A stretch of DNA of 64,000 nucleotides from Thiohalocapsa marina (lineage in GTDB: Bacteria; Pseudomonadota; Gammaproteobacteria; Chromatiales; Chromatiaceae). A program made the position numbers and the translations under genes. A model generated the notes under the pieces. The model made no database searches. It was not told the origin of the DNA and saw only the letters and a list, made by a program, of their open reading frames with translations. Position 1 is the stretch's first letter; the number at the start of each line of letters is the position of its first letter. Of this stretch, positions 47,165 through 57,727 are shown piece by piece. The stretch is taken from assembly GCF_008632335.1 (NCBI RefSeq), contig NZ_VWXX01000007.1:1-64000 (forward strand). Reading direction: 5' to 3'.

Positions 47165-47935
47165 CTATTCTAGAGCCAGGCGCCGCAAGACCACCGCCAC
47201 ATCCGCCGGCGTGTCCACGCCAGGCCCGGGCTCCTCGTCGGCCAGGGAGACATGGATCCGCTCGCCGTGCCACAGGATCCGCAACTGTTCCAGGGACTCC
47301 GCCACCTCCAGTGGCGCCGGCGGCCAGTCGACATACTGCTGCAGGAACCCGGCGCGATAGGCGTAGAGCCCGATGTGGCGCAGGAACGGCACCTTATCCG
47401 GCAAGTGCGACTGGTTGCGCAGAAACTCGTCCCGATGCCAGGGAATGGGCGCCCGGGAGAAGAACAGCGCGAATCCCTGGGCATCCGTGACCACCTTGAC
47501 CACATGCGGGTCGAACAGCTGATCGCGGTCGGTGATCGGGTAGGCCAGGGTGGCGACACCCACACCTGCCAGGGCCGCCAGATCGGCCGCGACCCGATCG
47601 ATCAGCCCGGGGGGCATGCAGGGCTCGTCTCCCTGCAGATTGACGACGATGTCGTCTGCGCCCCAGCCGCGCGCACGGATCACCTCAGCGACCCGATCGC
47701 TGCCACTGCGGTGCGCGTTGCTGGTCATGGCGACCTCTGCGCCGAATTCCCGGCAGGCGGCGGCGACCCGGGCATCGTCGGTGGCCACGACCACCTCGGT
47801 TGCCCGACTGGCGCGGGCCCGCTCCCAGACATGGGCCACCAGCGGTCGGCCGCCGATGTCCAACAAGGGTTTCCCGGGCAACCGGCTAGCGCCGTGGCGC
47901 GCCGGGATGACGACCTTGTATGCGCCCTCGCTCAA
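47165..47935 (-). CDS. kdsB: 3-deoxy-manno-octulosonate cytidylyltransferase KdsB
   Basis: KdsB (about 256 aa) activates Kdo to CMP-Kdo for LPS inner-core synthesis. The nucleotide loop [20 protein letters not shown], then [37 protein letters not shown] and the late [13 protein letters not shown] are diagnostic. The TTG at 47935 is used as start: it overlaps the trm112 stop (TTGA) and gives a normal-length N-terminus ([14 protein letters not shown]). No ATG or GTG exists close by in frame, so translation probably depends on coupling. It belongs to the msbA-lpxK-kdsB LPS cluster. Confidence 0.95.
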   Translation of the reverse strand: MSEGAYKVVIPARHGASRLPGKPLLDIGGRPLVAHVWERARASRATEVVVATDDARVAAACREFGAEVAMTSNAHRSGSDRVAEVIRARGWGADDIVVNLQGDEPCMPPGLIDRVAADLAALAGVGVATLAYPITDRDQLFDPHVVKVVTDAQGFALFFSRAPIPWHRDEFLRNQSHLPDKVPFLRHIGLYAYRAGFLQQYVDWPPAPLEVAESLEQLRILWHGERIHVSLADEEPGPGVDTPADVAVVLRRLALE

Positions 47936-48120
47936 GACGCAGCCACCGCTTCGTCTGCCGCCAGCGACCGTGCCTCCTCTTCCAGCATGATGGGCAACCC
48001 ATCGCGGATGGGGTAGGCAAGACGATCGGCACGACAGATCAGCTCCTCCGCGGCCTTGTCGTAGTGGAGTTCGCCCTTGCACACGGGGCAACGCAGAATC
48101 TCGAGCAATCTCTTGTCCAT
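47932..48120 (-). CDS. Trm112/YcaR-family small protein
   Basis: This 62-aa protein has the fold signature [18 protein letters not shown] (CxxC near 11-14) and [20 protein letters not shown]. It matches the bacterial Trm112 family, regularly encoded between lpxK and kdsB. Eukaryotic Trm112 activates methyltransferases; the bacterial role is unsettled. Its TGA overlaps the kdsB start. Confidence 0.95.
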   Translation of the reverse strand: MDKRLLEILRCPVCKGELHYDKAAEELICRADRLAYPIRDGLPIMLEEEARSLAADEAVAAS

Positions 48121-48201
48121 TGAAATATCCCCGTTCTAAACGAGAGTTCAGTGTTCGCAGGTTATGGCCAAAAATCGATGGCCGTCAATTTGCCTTGATC
48201 A

Positions 48202-49212
48202 TCAGCTCAGCCGGGTGGCACGGGCTGCCAATAGGCGGTTCAGCAGGGCATCCAGGGCCGCGGTGAATCCGGCATCGGGCAGCGCCTGCACCGGCACGTA
48301 CCAATGCGACGGCGTCGCCATGGAACGGCACTTGACGGCATCCTTCTCGGTCATCAACACCGGGCCTTCCGGCCAGCTGCCGACGTCCTGCGGCGTATAG
48401 CGATGGTGGTCCGGATAGCGCCTGGGCACGATGTCCAGCCCCAGGGCACGCAGCATGTCGAAAAAGCGTGCCGGATTGCCGATCCCCGCCACGGCGGACA
48501 CCAGCCCGTCGGCGAAATCGACCAATGGCCGCGACTGCTGCACATGATACAGATTCACCGCATCCCCCGGCTGCAACTGCATGGCCCAGCGACCCGACGC
48601 ATCACCGCCATTGACGATGGTCAGATCCGCCCGGCGGGCCCGCGCCGGCGGCTCGCGCAGGGGGCCCGACGGCAGGCAACGCCGGTTGCCGAGCTGACGC
48701 TGTCCATCGATCACCAGGATCTCGCAGTCGCGCTGCAACCGATAGTGCTGCAGGCCGTCGTCCGCCACCACCAGGTCACAGCCGTGGTTGGCCACCAGCA
48801 TCCGCGCCGCCGCCACCCGATCCTGGCCCACCACCACCGGGCAGCGCGCCCGGACAGCGATCAGCACAGGTTCATCGCCATCACGCCGTGGATCGGCGGC
48901 CCCGTCCACCAAACGCGGTGTGCGGGCGGGCTCGCCACCGTAGCCGCGCAGCACCACCCCAGGCCGCAGGCCCCGGCGGCGTAAGTGCTCCACCAGCCAG
49001 ATCACCAGCGGGGTCTTGCCGGTGCCGCCCACCGTCAGGTTGCCGATGACGATCACCGGCGCCCCGGTGTCCTGCACGGCCAGCCAGCGCCGGCGATAGG
49101 CGAAGGCCCGGGCGCCGGCAATGCCGCAATAGAGCCAGCCCAGCGGGGCCAGCAGGGCGGCGAACAGCCGTGCGACGGGGCCCTGTCCGTACCAGATGGC
49201 GTCCGGACTCAC
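48202..49212 (-). CDS. lpxK: Tetraacyldisaccharide 4'-kinase LpxK
   Basis: LpxK (336 aa) phosphorylates the 4' position of the lipid A disaccharide at the cytoplasmic face of the inner membrane. An N-terminal amphipathic/hydrophobic region (about 11-27) is followed by the Walker A IGNLTVGGTGKTPLVIWL, RGYGGE, VVVGQDRVAAARML, VVADDGLQHYRL (acidic catalytic motif) and a late HHRYTPQDV. Its ATG overlaps the msbA stop by 4 bp. Confidence 0.97.
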   Translation of the reverse strand: MSPDAIWYGQGPVARLFAALLAPLGWLYCGIAGARAFAYRRRWLAVQDTGAPVIVIGNLTVGGTGKTPLVIWLVEHLRRRGLRPGVVLRGYGGEPARTPRLVDGAADPRRDGDEPVLIAVRARCPVVVGQDRVAAARMLVANHGCDLVVADDGLQHYRLQRDCEILVIDGQRQLGNRRCLPSGPLREPPARARRADLTIVNGGDASGRWAMQLQPGDAVNLYHVQQSRPLVDFADGLVSAVAGIGNPARFFDMLRALGLDIVPRRYPDHHRYTPQDVGSWPEGPVLMTEKDAVKCRSMATPSHWYVPVQALPDAGFTAALDALLNRLLAARATRLS

Positions 49213-51005
49213 GCCGGGGCACCGCGCCCCGGCGGCGGCAGGGGGCCAGCGTCGTGGAACTGCAGCCGATGCAGGCGGGCATAGTAACCGTCCCGGGCCA
49301 GCAGTTCGGCATGCCGTCCCTGCTCGACGATGCGCCCACCGTCCAGCACCACGATGCGATCCACATGCTCGATGGTAGACAGCCGGTGAGCGATCACCAG
49401 CGTGGTGCGGTGGGCCATCAGTGCCGCCAGCGCGGCCTGGATGTGCCGCTCGGATTCCGTGTCCAGCGCCGAGGTCGCCTCGTCCAGCACCAGGATGGGC
49501 GCATCCTTGAGCATCGCCCTGGCAATGGCGATGCGCTGGCGCTGGCCACCAGACAGCAGCACGCCCCGATCGCCGACCAGGGTATCCAGCCCCTGGGGCA
49601 ATTGCCGGATGAACTCCAGCGCATGGGCCGCCTCGGCCACCCGCTCGATCTCGGCGCGGGACACCGCCTCGGGCTGACCGTAGGCGATGTTCCGGGCCAC
49701 CGTGTCGTTGAACAGCACCACGTCCTGGGTCACCAGGGAGATCTGTGCCCGCAGGCTCGCCAGGGTCAGGGAGCGGATGTCCACGCCATCCAGCAGGATC
49801 TGACCGGCGCTGGGGTCGTAGAAGCGCGGCAACAGGCTGGCCAGGGTGGACTTGCCGCTGCCTGAGCGCCCCACCAGGGCCACGCTCTCACCGGGCTCCA
49901 CCACCAGGTTCAGGTCATGGATGACCGGCCCCTTGTCATCGGCGTAGACATGGGTCAGATGACGGTATTCGATACGGCCCTGGGCGCGCTGCACCTGGTG
50001 CGCGCCCGTGTCAGATTCGGTCTCGCTGTCCAGCAGCTGGAACAGGCTGTCGGCGGCGACGATGCCGCGCTGCAACTGGGAATTCACCGCGGTCAGGCGC
50101 TTCACCGGCGGCAGCATCAGGCCCATGGCGACGACGAAGGACATGAAGGTGCCGACGGTGATGTCCTCGCGCAGGCCCTGCATGGTCGACAGGTAGACGA
50201 TGACGCCGATGGCCACCGCCGACAGCAGCTGCACCAGCGGCACGCTGACCGACTCCACGGCAATGACCTTCATCTGCAGCGAGCGCGTCTTCTCGTTGAT
50301 GCGCGAGAACTCGGCGGACTCCGCCGCCTCGCCGCCGAAGGCCTTGACCACCCGGTGCCCGTCGATGGCCTCCTGCGCCACATGGGTCAGAGAGCCCACC
50401 CGCTCCTGGATGCGTTTGCCATAGCGGCGAAAGCGCTTGGTGGCGTACTTGATGGAGAAGGCCATGGCCGGCCCGACCAGCAGAAAGATCACCGACAGCG
50501 CCGCGTCCAGATAGAGCATGTAGCCCAGCAGCGCCAGCGCCGTGAAACCGTCGCGTACCAGCGTGGTCACCGCGGAGGTGGTGGCCGAGGCGACGCTCTC
50601 GACGTTGTAGGTCAGCTTGGCGAGGAGTTGCCCCGTGTCGTGGCTGTCGTAGTAGCGGGTCGGCGAGCGCAGCAGGTGGTCGAACATCTGCTGGCGCAGA
50701 TCCGCCACCACGCGCCGCCCAACCCACTTGAGGCAGTAGGTGTTGACGAAACCGGCAACGCCGCGCACGGCGAACACCGCCACCAGCAGGAGCGGCATCA
50801 GCCGCACCACGTCCGGGTCACGGTCGACAAAGCTGCCGTCCAGCAGCGGCTTGATCATGGCCGCAAACACCGGCTCGGTGGCGGCAAATACCAGCATGCC
50901 GACGATGGACAGCGCGAACATGCGCCAGTATGGCCGCACATAGCGCAGCAGCCGGCGGTAGGTGTCGCCGCCGGAGAAGACATCGACCGCGTGTTCCTCT
51001 CTCAT
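49209..51005 (-). CDS. msbA: Lipid A export ABC transporter MsbA
   Basis: MsbA (598 aa) flips lipid A-core across the inner membrane. Six membrane helices occupy the first 320 residues or so. The ATPase domain has Walker A LVGRSGSGKSTLASLL, the signature LSGGQRQRIAIARAML and Walker B ILVLDEATSALDTESE, with H-loop VIAHRLSTIE. It overlaps lpxK and exbD by 4 bp each (ATGA), giving a tightly coupled exbB-exbD-msbA-lpxK operon. Confidence 0.97.
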   Translation of the reverse strand: MREEHAVDVFSGGDTYRRLLRYVRPYWRMFALSIVGMLVFAATEPVFAAMIKPLLDGSFVDRDPDVVRLMPLLLVAVFAVRGVAGFVNTYCLKWVGRRVVADLRQQMFDHLLRSPTRYYDSHDTGQLLAKLTYNVESVASATTSAVTTLVRDGFTALALLGYMLYLDAALSVIFLLVGPAMAFSIKYATKRFRRYGKRIQERVGSLTHVAQEAIDGHRVVKAFGGEAAESAEFSRINEKTRSLQMKVIAVESVSVPLVQLLSAVAIGVIVYLSTMQGLREDITVGTFMSFVVAMGLMLPPVKRLTAVNSQLQRGIVAADSLFQLLDSETESDTGAHQVQRAQGRIEYRHLTHVYADDKGPVIHDLNLVVEPGESVALVGRSGSGKSTLASLLPRFYDPSAGQILLDGVDIRSLTLASLRAQISLVTQDVVLFNDTVARNIAYGQPEAVSRAEIERVAEAAHALEFIRQLPQGLDTLVGDRGVLLSGGQRQRIAIARAMLKDAPILVLDEATSALDTESERHIQAALAALMAHRTTLVIAHRLSTIEHVDRIVVLDGGRIVEQGRHAELLARDGYYARLHRLQFHDAGPLPPPGRGAPA

Positions 51006-51565
51006 TGCGGGCCGTCCGGTTGGCCGTCCCGGCTTTGGGCCGGGCGCTGTTCCGGGCCCATCAGCTCCGCGCTCTGGGCCGGCCCGCTCTCTGGCCGGCT
51101 GGCAGCAAACGCGACCTGCGACAGACCGATCCGGCCGACCACGTCCAGCGCCGTCATCACCGCCTGGTGCGGCGTCTGCGCATCCGCCCGGATCAGCACC
51201 GGCAGATCACGCCGCTCGCCGAGCACCTGTTGCAGCGCGTCGGCCAGAGGCTCCGCCATGCGCTCTGCCGTGTGCCCCAGTGGCCGTTCGGGCATCCGCC
51301 CGGCCATCGCCTGCCGCAGCGTTCGCTGCACCACGGGCTGGCCGTCCACGTAGTAGCGGCCGTTGCTATCGATGGTGATCTCCAGCAGCTGCAGTTCCTC
51401 CGCCGCAACGGGCTCGCCCTCCGCCTGGGGCAGTTGCAGGCGCAGCCGCGCATCCTCGCGAAAGGTGGTGGACACCATGAAGAAGATCAGCAGCAGGAAC
51501 ACCACGTCGATCAGCGGCGTCAGGTTGATGTCCGCCGGCTCGGGCCTGTGCTGCCTGAGATTCAC
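51002..51565 (-). CDS. exbD: ExbD/TolR-family biopolymer transport protein
   Basis: This 187-aa inner-membrane protein has one N-terminal helix with the proton-pathway aspartate (ADINLTPLIDVVFLLLIFFM, about 11-30) and a periplasmic domain. With ExbB it forms a proton-driven motor that energises outer-membrane processes. The last 30 residues are a Pro/Gln/Gly-rich tail. The position before msbA is common in gammaproteobacteria, where the cognate TonB-type partner is usually not encoded. It overlaps the exbB stop by 4 bp. Confidence 0.93.
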   Translation of the reverse strand: MNLRQHRPEPADINLTPLIDVVFLLLIFFMVSTTFREDARLRLQLPQAEGEPVAAEELQLLEITIDSNGRYYVDGQPVVQRTLRQAMAGRMPERPLGHTAERMAEPLADALQQVLGERRDLPVLIRADAQTPHQAVMTALDVVGRIGLSQVAFAASRPESGPAQSAELMGPEQRPAQSRDGQPDGPQ

Positions 51566-52191
51566 GGCGTACGGGTCTCCGCCGCCTCGCGCTCGCCCTT
51601 CATCACCTCGATCAGGCGCAGCGCCTGTTCTTCCATGCCGATGACGAGCTTGTTCACGCGGGCATTGAAGTAGCGATGGAACATCAGGGTGGGAATGGCC
51701 ACCGACAGCCCGGCGGCGGTAGTGATCAGGGCCTTGGAGATGCCCCCTGCCAACACCTCGGGGTTGCCCACGCCCGCCTGCACGATGACGCCGAACACAT
51801 CGATCATGCCGAGCACGGTGCCCAGCAGTCCTAGCAAGGGCGTCACCGCGGCAATGGTACCCAGGGCGTCCAGGTGACGCTCCAGGCCCGCGACCACCTG
51901 GCGTCCGGTGTCCTGGATGGCCTCCTTCATCACTTCGCGGGAGTGGAAGCGGTTGATCAGCCCGGCCGCCAGCATTCGGCCCAGGGCCGAGCCGTCGCGA
52001 ATCTCGTCGATGCGGGCGTTGTCCAGCTGCCGCCGGCTGTGCAGCTGCCAGATCCGGGTCACCAGGTTATCCGGCAGGATGACCCGCGGGCGCAGGGCCC
52101 AGAAACGCTCGATGACAATCGCCATGGCCACCACCGAACACAGCAGGATCGGCACCATCAGCCAACCGCCGGCCTGAATCAGCTGGAACAA
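51562..52191 (-). CDS. exbB: MotA/TolQ/ExbB proton channel family protein
   Basis: This 209-aa protein has three membrane helices: one at the N-terminus (LMVPILLCSVVAMAIVIERF) and two in the conserved C-terminal block (LGTIAAVTPLLGLLGTVLGMI and ALITTAAGLSVAIPTLMFHRYF). It supplies the pentameric channel of the ExbB-ExbD motor. It is the first gene of the exbB-exbD-msbA-lpxK-trm112-kdsB run. Confidence 0.95.
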   Translation of the reverse strand: MFQLIQAGGWLMVPILLCSVVAMAIVIERFWALRPRVILPDNLVTRIWQLHSRRQLDNARIDEIRDGSALGRMLAAGLINRFHSREVMKEAIQDTGRQVVAGLERHLDALGTIAAVTPLLGLLGTVLGMIDVFGVIVQAGVGNPEVLAGGISKALITTAAGLSVAIPTLMFHRYFNARVNKLVIGMEEQALRLIEVMKGEREAAETRTP

Positions 52192-52237
52192 GGCTGCCTA
52201 TCCTCCACGCGTGTCACGGCCGCAGGGTACACGACCG

Positions 52238-53644
52238 TCAGTGGCCCCCGCCCTTCAGCGCCGACACCATGCCCTCGATAGTGTCCTTGGCATCACCGAA
52301 GATCAGCGACGTGTTGTCCTGATAGAACAGCAGATTGTCCACGCCCGAATAGCCCGGGCGCATGGAGCGCTTGAGGAAGTAGACCTGCCGTGCCTTGCCG
52401 GCCTCGAGGATGGGCATGCCATAGATGGGGCTGGCGGTGTCTTCCTTCGCCGCCGGGTTGACCACGTCGTTGGCGCCGACCACCAGCGCCACGTCGGCGG
52501 TCTGGAACTCCGGATTGATTTCGTCCATCTCCAGCACCTGGTCATAGGGAATGTCCGCCTCGGCCAGCAGCACGTTCATGTGCCCGGGCATGCGGCCAGC
52601 CACCGGATGGATGGCGAACTTCACCTCCACGCCGCGCGCCTGCAGCAGTTCCATCATTTCCTTCAGGGCATGCTGCGCCTGGGCCACCGCCATGCCGTAG
52701 CCGGGCACGATGATGACCTTGCCGGCATCCTCCATCCAGTAGACCGCATCCTCCACCGACGCCGACTTGACGCCCTTTTCCGCCGCCACCGCACCGGCGC
52801 TGTCGCCACCGCCGGCATCGGTCCCGAAGCCACCGAACACCACGTTCAGGATGCTGCGGTTCATCGCGCGGCACATGATGTACGACAGGATGGCGCCGGA
52901 GAAGCCCACCAGTGCACCAACGATGATGAGCAGGTTGTTGTGCAGCGTGAAGCCGGTGGCCGCGGCGGCCCAGCCAGAATAGCTGTTGAGCATGGAGATG
53001 ATCACCGGCATGTCCGCACCGCCGATGGGGATGATCAGGGTCCCGCCCAGGACGAAGGCCAAAAGCGTCATCAGGACCAATGCCCAGACCGACCCGGTCA
53101 TGGCGAAGTAGACCGCCAAGGCCACCGTCAGCACGCCGATCAGGGCATTCAGGGCATGCTGACCGGCAAACTTGATCGGTGCCCCGCTCATGATGCCCTG
53201 CAGCTTGGCGAAGGCGATCACCGAGCCGGTGAAGGTGATGGCGCCGATGACAATGCCGGCGGACAGCTCGCCCATGAGCACGGCATCGAGGGTGCCGGCC
53301 TGTTGGCGGTTGATGAAGGTGCCGATGGCCACCAGCACCGCCGCCATGCCGACAAAACTGTGCAGGGCTGCGACCAGCTGCGGCATGGCAGTCATCTGGA
53401 TGCGCAGCGCAATGACGATGCCGACCACGGCACCGATGATGCCGGCCACGGCAATCAGCCAGTAGTCCTGCACCTCGGCGCCGAGCAGGGTCGCGCCGAT
53501 GGCGATACCCATGCCGAGCATGCCGAACAGGTTGCCGCGGCGCGCGGTGGAGGGATGCGTCAGCCCCTTCAGCGCGAAGATGAACAGGACCGCCGAGACC
53601 AGGTAGGCCAGGGCCTGATGCGTCGGGTTAAGAGTCAATTCCAT
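52238..53644 (-). CDS. pntB: NAD(P) transhydrogenase beta subunit PntB
   Basis: PntB (468 aa) contains the membrane domain II helices and the NADP(H)-binding domain III of proton-translocating transhydrogenase. About nine helices fill the first 280 residues (for example QLVAALHSFVGMAAVLVAIG). Domain III has VIIVPGYGMAVAQAQHAL, FAIHPVAGRMPGHMNVLLAEA, VALVVGANDVVNPAA and KRSMRPGYSGVDN. The enzyme uses the proton gradient to make NADPH from NADH. It is 12 bp after the small pntAB gene. Confidence 0.97.
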   Translation of the reverse strand: MELTLNPTHQALAYLVSAVLFIFALKGLTHPSTARRGNLFGMLGMGIAIGATLLGAEVQDYWLIAVAGIIGAVVGIVIALRIQMTAMPQLVAALHSFVGMAAVLVAIGTFINRQQAGTLDAVLMGELSAGIVIGAITFTGSVIAFAKLQGIMSGAPIKFAGQHALNALIGVLTVALAVYFAMTGSVWALVLMTLLAFVLGGTLIIPIGGADMPVIISMLNSYSGWAAAATGFTLHNNLLIIVGALVGFSGAILSYIMCRAMNRSILNVVFGGFGTDAGGGDSAGAVAAEKGVKSASVEDAVYWMEDAGKVIIVPGYGMAVAQAQHALKEMMELLQARGVEVKFAIHPVAGRMPGHMNVLLAEADIPYDQVLEMDEINPEFQTADVALVVGANDVVNPAAKEDTASPIYGMPILEAGKARQVYFLKRSMRPGYSGVDNLLFYQDNTSLIFGDAKDTIEGMVSALKGGGH

Positions 53645-53656
53645 GTGACGGTATCC

Positions 53657-53941
53657 TTATTTCTTCTTCTTGAACATGGACAGCATCCGGTGCGTCACCA
53701 GAAAGCCGCCGAAGACGTTGATGCTGGCCAGCAGCACGGCCAGGAAGCCCATGCCCGAGGCCAGGAAGCCGGCCTCGTCGAGCCCGGTGACCAGCAGCGC
53801 GCCCACCAGCACGATGCCTGAGATGGCATTGGTCAGGGCCACCAGCGGCGTGTGCAGGGACGGCGTGACGCCCCAGACCACGTAGTAGCCGATGAAGCAG
53901 GCCAGCACGAAGATATAGAGTGCGAGGATGGATTCGGACAT
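53657..53941 (-). CDS. pntAB: NAD(P) transhydrogenase subunit alpha part 2 (PntAB)
   Basis: This 94-aa protein holds the membrane segment that is fused to the C-terminus of PntA in E. coli. Three hydrophobic helices are visible ([56 protein letters not shown]), ending in a lysine cluster. Separate encoding gives the three-subunit form known from Rhodospirillum. Confidence 0.96.
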   Translation of the reverse strand: MSESILALYIFVLACFIGYYVVWGVTPSLHTPLVALTNAISGIVLVGALLVTGLDEAGFLASGMGFLAVLLASINVFGGFLVTHRMLSMFKKKK

Positions 53942-54061
53942 CCGATGGCTCCAGAGTCTGTTCGGTCAAGGCGCCGCCGGCCCGGGGGCCGCGCGGCGGA
54001 ATCGGAAAGGCGATTGCGGGAAGGCGTTGCGCGATCCGGCGAGTCAGGCGTATCTGCCCGC

Positions 54062-55150
54062 TCAGCCGACCAGCATCGCCCGGGTGATCTCGTCCTCGGC
54101 AAGGTCCTTCAGCACCAGACCGCTGTCGCCCTGCTCCACCATGATCTCCAGCAGGTTGGACAGGTTCCTGGCGTAGAAGGCGCTGGCATCCGCCGGCACC
54201 ATGGACGGGTAGTTGGTGTGGCCCACCAGGGTCACGCCATGCTCGACCACCACTTCGTCGGCTCGGGTCAGTTTGCAGTTGCCGCCGTTGGCCGCGGCCA
54301 GGTCGACGACGACCGAGCCCTCGCGCATGCGCTGCACGACCTCGGCGGTGATCAGCTCCGGCGCCGGCCGGCAGGGAATCAGCGCCGTGCTGATGATGAT
54401 GTGGGCCTTGGCCAGCTCGTCTGCCAGCAGGCTCTGCTGCCGCGCCTTGGCCTCGTCGGAGAGCTCCTTGGCATAGCCGCCCTCTCCCGCGCCGCTTTCG
54501 CCCAGGTCCAGCTCGATGGCCTTGGCCCCCAGTGACTGGATCTGTTCCCTGGTCTCCGGGCGCACGTCGTAGGCATAGACATCGGCGCCGAGCCTGCGCG
54601 CGGTGGCGATGGCCTGCAGCCCGGCCACACCGGCCCCCAGCACCACCAGCCGGGCCGGCTTGGCGGAGCCGGCAGAGGTCATCATCATGGGCAGGAAGCG
54701 CCCGTAGTGGGCCGCCGCCTCGATCACCGCGCGATAGCCGGCGATGTTGCTCTGGGACGACAGCGCGTCCATGGACTGGGCGCGGGAAATGCGTGGCATG
54801 CGCTCCATGCCCAGCACGCGTACGCCGTTCGCCGCCATCCGGCCGATGAGCGGGTCATCGCCGCAGCTCTCCAGCAGGCTGATGTAGAGTGCGCCGGAGC
54901 GCACCTTCCCGGCCTCGTCATCGGTCGGCCGGCGTACCTTCAGCACGATGTCCGCGCCGAAGCAGAGGTCGCGGTCCACCAGCTGCGCGCCGGCCTCGGC
55001 ATAGTCCTGGTCGGGGTAGTGGGCTGCACTGCCCGCGCCCACCTCCAGCAGGACCTCAAAGCCCTTGCCGACGAGCCGCTTCGCAATCTCGGGCGTGGTC
55101 GCGACGCGCCGCTCTCCGGCCAACGTCTCTTTCGGGATTCCGAGCTTCAT
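54062..55150 (-). CDS. pntAA: NAD(P) transhydrogenase subunit alpha part 1 (PntAA)
   Basis: PntAA (362 aa) is the soluble NAD(H)-binding domain I of transhydrogenase, related to alanine dehydrogenase. MKLGIPKETLAGERRVATTP, the Rossmann motif RLVVLGAGVAGLQAIATARRLG, YDVRPETREQIQSLGA and SVVVDLAAANGGNCKLT are diagnostic. The ATG at 55150 is preceded by a GAGG-type site and matches the family; a longer open frame upstream is unconserved. The gap to pntAB is 120 bp with no recognisable gene. Confidence 0.97.
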   Translation of the reverse strand: MKLGIPKETLAGERRVATTPEIAKRLVGKGFEVLLEVGAGSAAHYPDQDYAEAGAQLVDRDLCFGADIVLKVRRPTDDEAGKVRSGALYISLLESCGDDPLIGRMAANGVRVLGMERMPRISRAQSMDALSSQSNIAGYRAVIEAAAHYGRFLPMMMTSAGSAKPARLVVLGAGVAGLQAIATARRLGADVYAYDVRPETREQIQSLGAKAIELDLGESGAGEGGYAKELSDEAKARQQSLLADELAKAHIIISTALIPCRPAPELITAEVVQRMREGSVVVDLAAANGGNCKLTRADEVVVEHGVTLVGHTNYPSMVPADASAFYARNLSNLLEIMVEQGDSGLVLKDLAEDEITRAMLVG

Positions 55151-55643
55151 CTGACCTCGCTCTGTGGTGATTCTGTGGTGATTCGATGGTGACTGCAGGG
55201 GCGATGGTGGGGGTGAGTGCAGGATACCTGTTGCAACTGCCACGTTCGCCTTCGCCCCAAAAATGCCGCGCATTATCGGCCCTTGCAGCCGCGATCTCAA
55301 GCGAGGGCGCCCAAGCACGCAATGTGGCTTACCTGCCTTGCACGCCTGTTGACGCCATACCTGTTTGACGCGAGATTTCGATTTTCGCGGATTTGAGTGC
55401 CGGCGCTCTGGGAAGGCTGTGAAAATATCCCTGCAGGCTTCACGATCGCGTCCCCGTTCAGATCGGGGGCGACCGAGCCCCCAGAGCGCCGACGAATTAC
55501 CCAGTGCACACGAGCGATAGCCGAAAACTGGTGATCCCCGCTTCTGCACGAGTGACGCAATCTTGCAGGCGGATTCGGCCCTCGCCTTGTCTGCCGTGGG
55601 ACGGGCGGATAAACTCCAAACTTTTGCTCAGCCGGCCCCGACG
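55151..55643. other. 493-bp divergent control region between pntAA and proS
   Basis: This region holds an 11-bp direct repeat (tctgtggtgat, twice near 55161-55182) next to pntAA and a long inverted-repeat structure (listed separately) nearer proS. It should contain promoters in both directions; TTGACG-type sequences near 55347 and 55365 are possible -35 elements. No gene is seen. Confidence 0.45.
55401..55491. repeat. Nested inverted repeats upstream of proS
   Basis: A perfect 12-bp inverted repeat, CGGCGCTCTGGG (55401-55412) and CCCAGAGCGCCG (55480-55491), encloses a second hairpin GGGGGC-gaccga-GCCCCC (55465-55482, sharing a few bases with the outer arm). The two foldings are partly exclusive. 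It could be a structured leader, a protein-binding site or another dispersed element. Confidence 0.6.
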
Positions 55644-57371
<1,728 letters not shown>

Positions 57372-57422
57372 TTGAGCCTGTATTCCACGGTTCGAACCGC
57401 AGAGCTCGAACCGAAGAGTTGA

Positions 57423-57452
57423 AACCGCAGAGGCGCGGAGAGCGCAAAGAAA
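57423..57452 (+). repeat. AACCGCAGAG-type dispersed repeat, copy 2
   Basis: This stretch, AACCGCAGAGGC then GCGGAGAGCGCAAAGAAA, matches the minus-strand copy at 26429-26458 in 24 of 30 positions. Related AACCGCAGAGC and AACCGAAGAG fragments lie just upstream (57395-57420), giving a degenerate cluster between proS and repeat copy 3. Confidence 0.5.
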
Positions 57453-57511
57453 GGGGCTGAGTTGGCCAATCGGGACAAGCCGATTCAGCGATTCCCAAGA
57501 ACAACCTCGTA

Positions 57512-57663
57512 GGGAAACGCTTAAGTATTCAGCGTTTCCCGTGCGGGGCAGGAGGGCCCGCCATTTTTAGCGGCGCAAGCCGCTGAAAATGAAGTAATCA
57601 GGAAACCACGTTTTCGATGCGCCTGCTGATTTTTGGCCAGTAGGCCAATAAACCAGCGTCTCC
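57512..57663. repeat. Multi-hairpin dispersed element (ERIC/MITE-like), copy 3
   Basis: This 152-bp copy lies between proS and fabA, with its right end 64 bp before the fabA ATG. The left stem is GGGAAACGCT/AGCGTTTCCC; relative to copies 1 and 2 a T-A pair has become C-G, a compensatory change. The AGCGGC/GCCGCT and TTGGCC/GGCCAA stems are preserved, whereas the GATTCG stem is degraded. TA lies at both outer ends. Confidence 0.92.
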
Positions 57664-57727
57664 TTAGCCATGCGGCGCCATTGACCCGACAGACACACCA
57701 ACCGAGCCGCAGAGGACTCAAGACCTG

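Noticed and set aside
46353..47360. A 335-aa plus-strand frame that could use the orphan terminator region
   Set aside because: It is antisense to the secreted protein gene, crosses the terminator and enters kdsB antisense; composition is shadow-like. The terminator is left without an assigned gene.
53942..54061. Possible small gene between pntAB and pntAA
   Set aside because: Frames here are short, Arg/Pro-rich and lack a ribosome-binding site.
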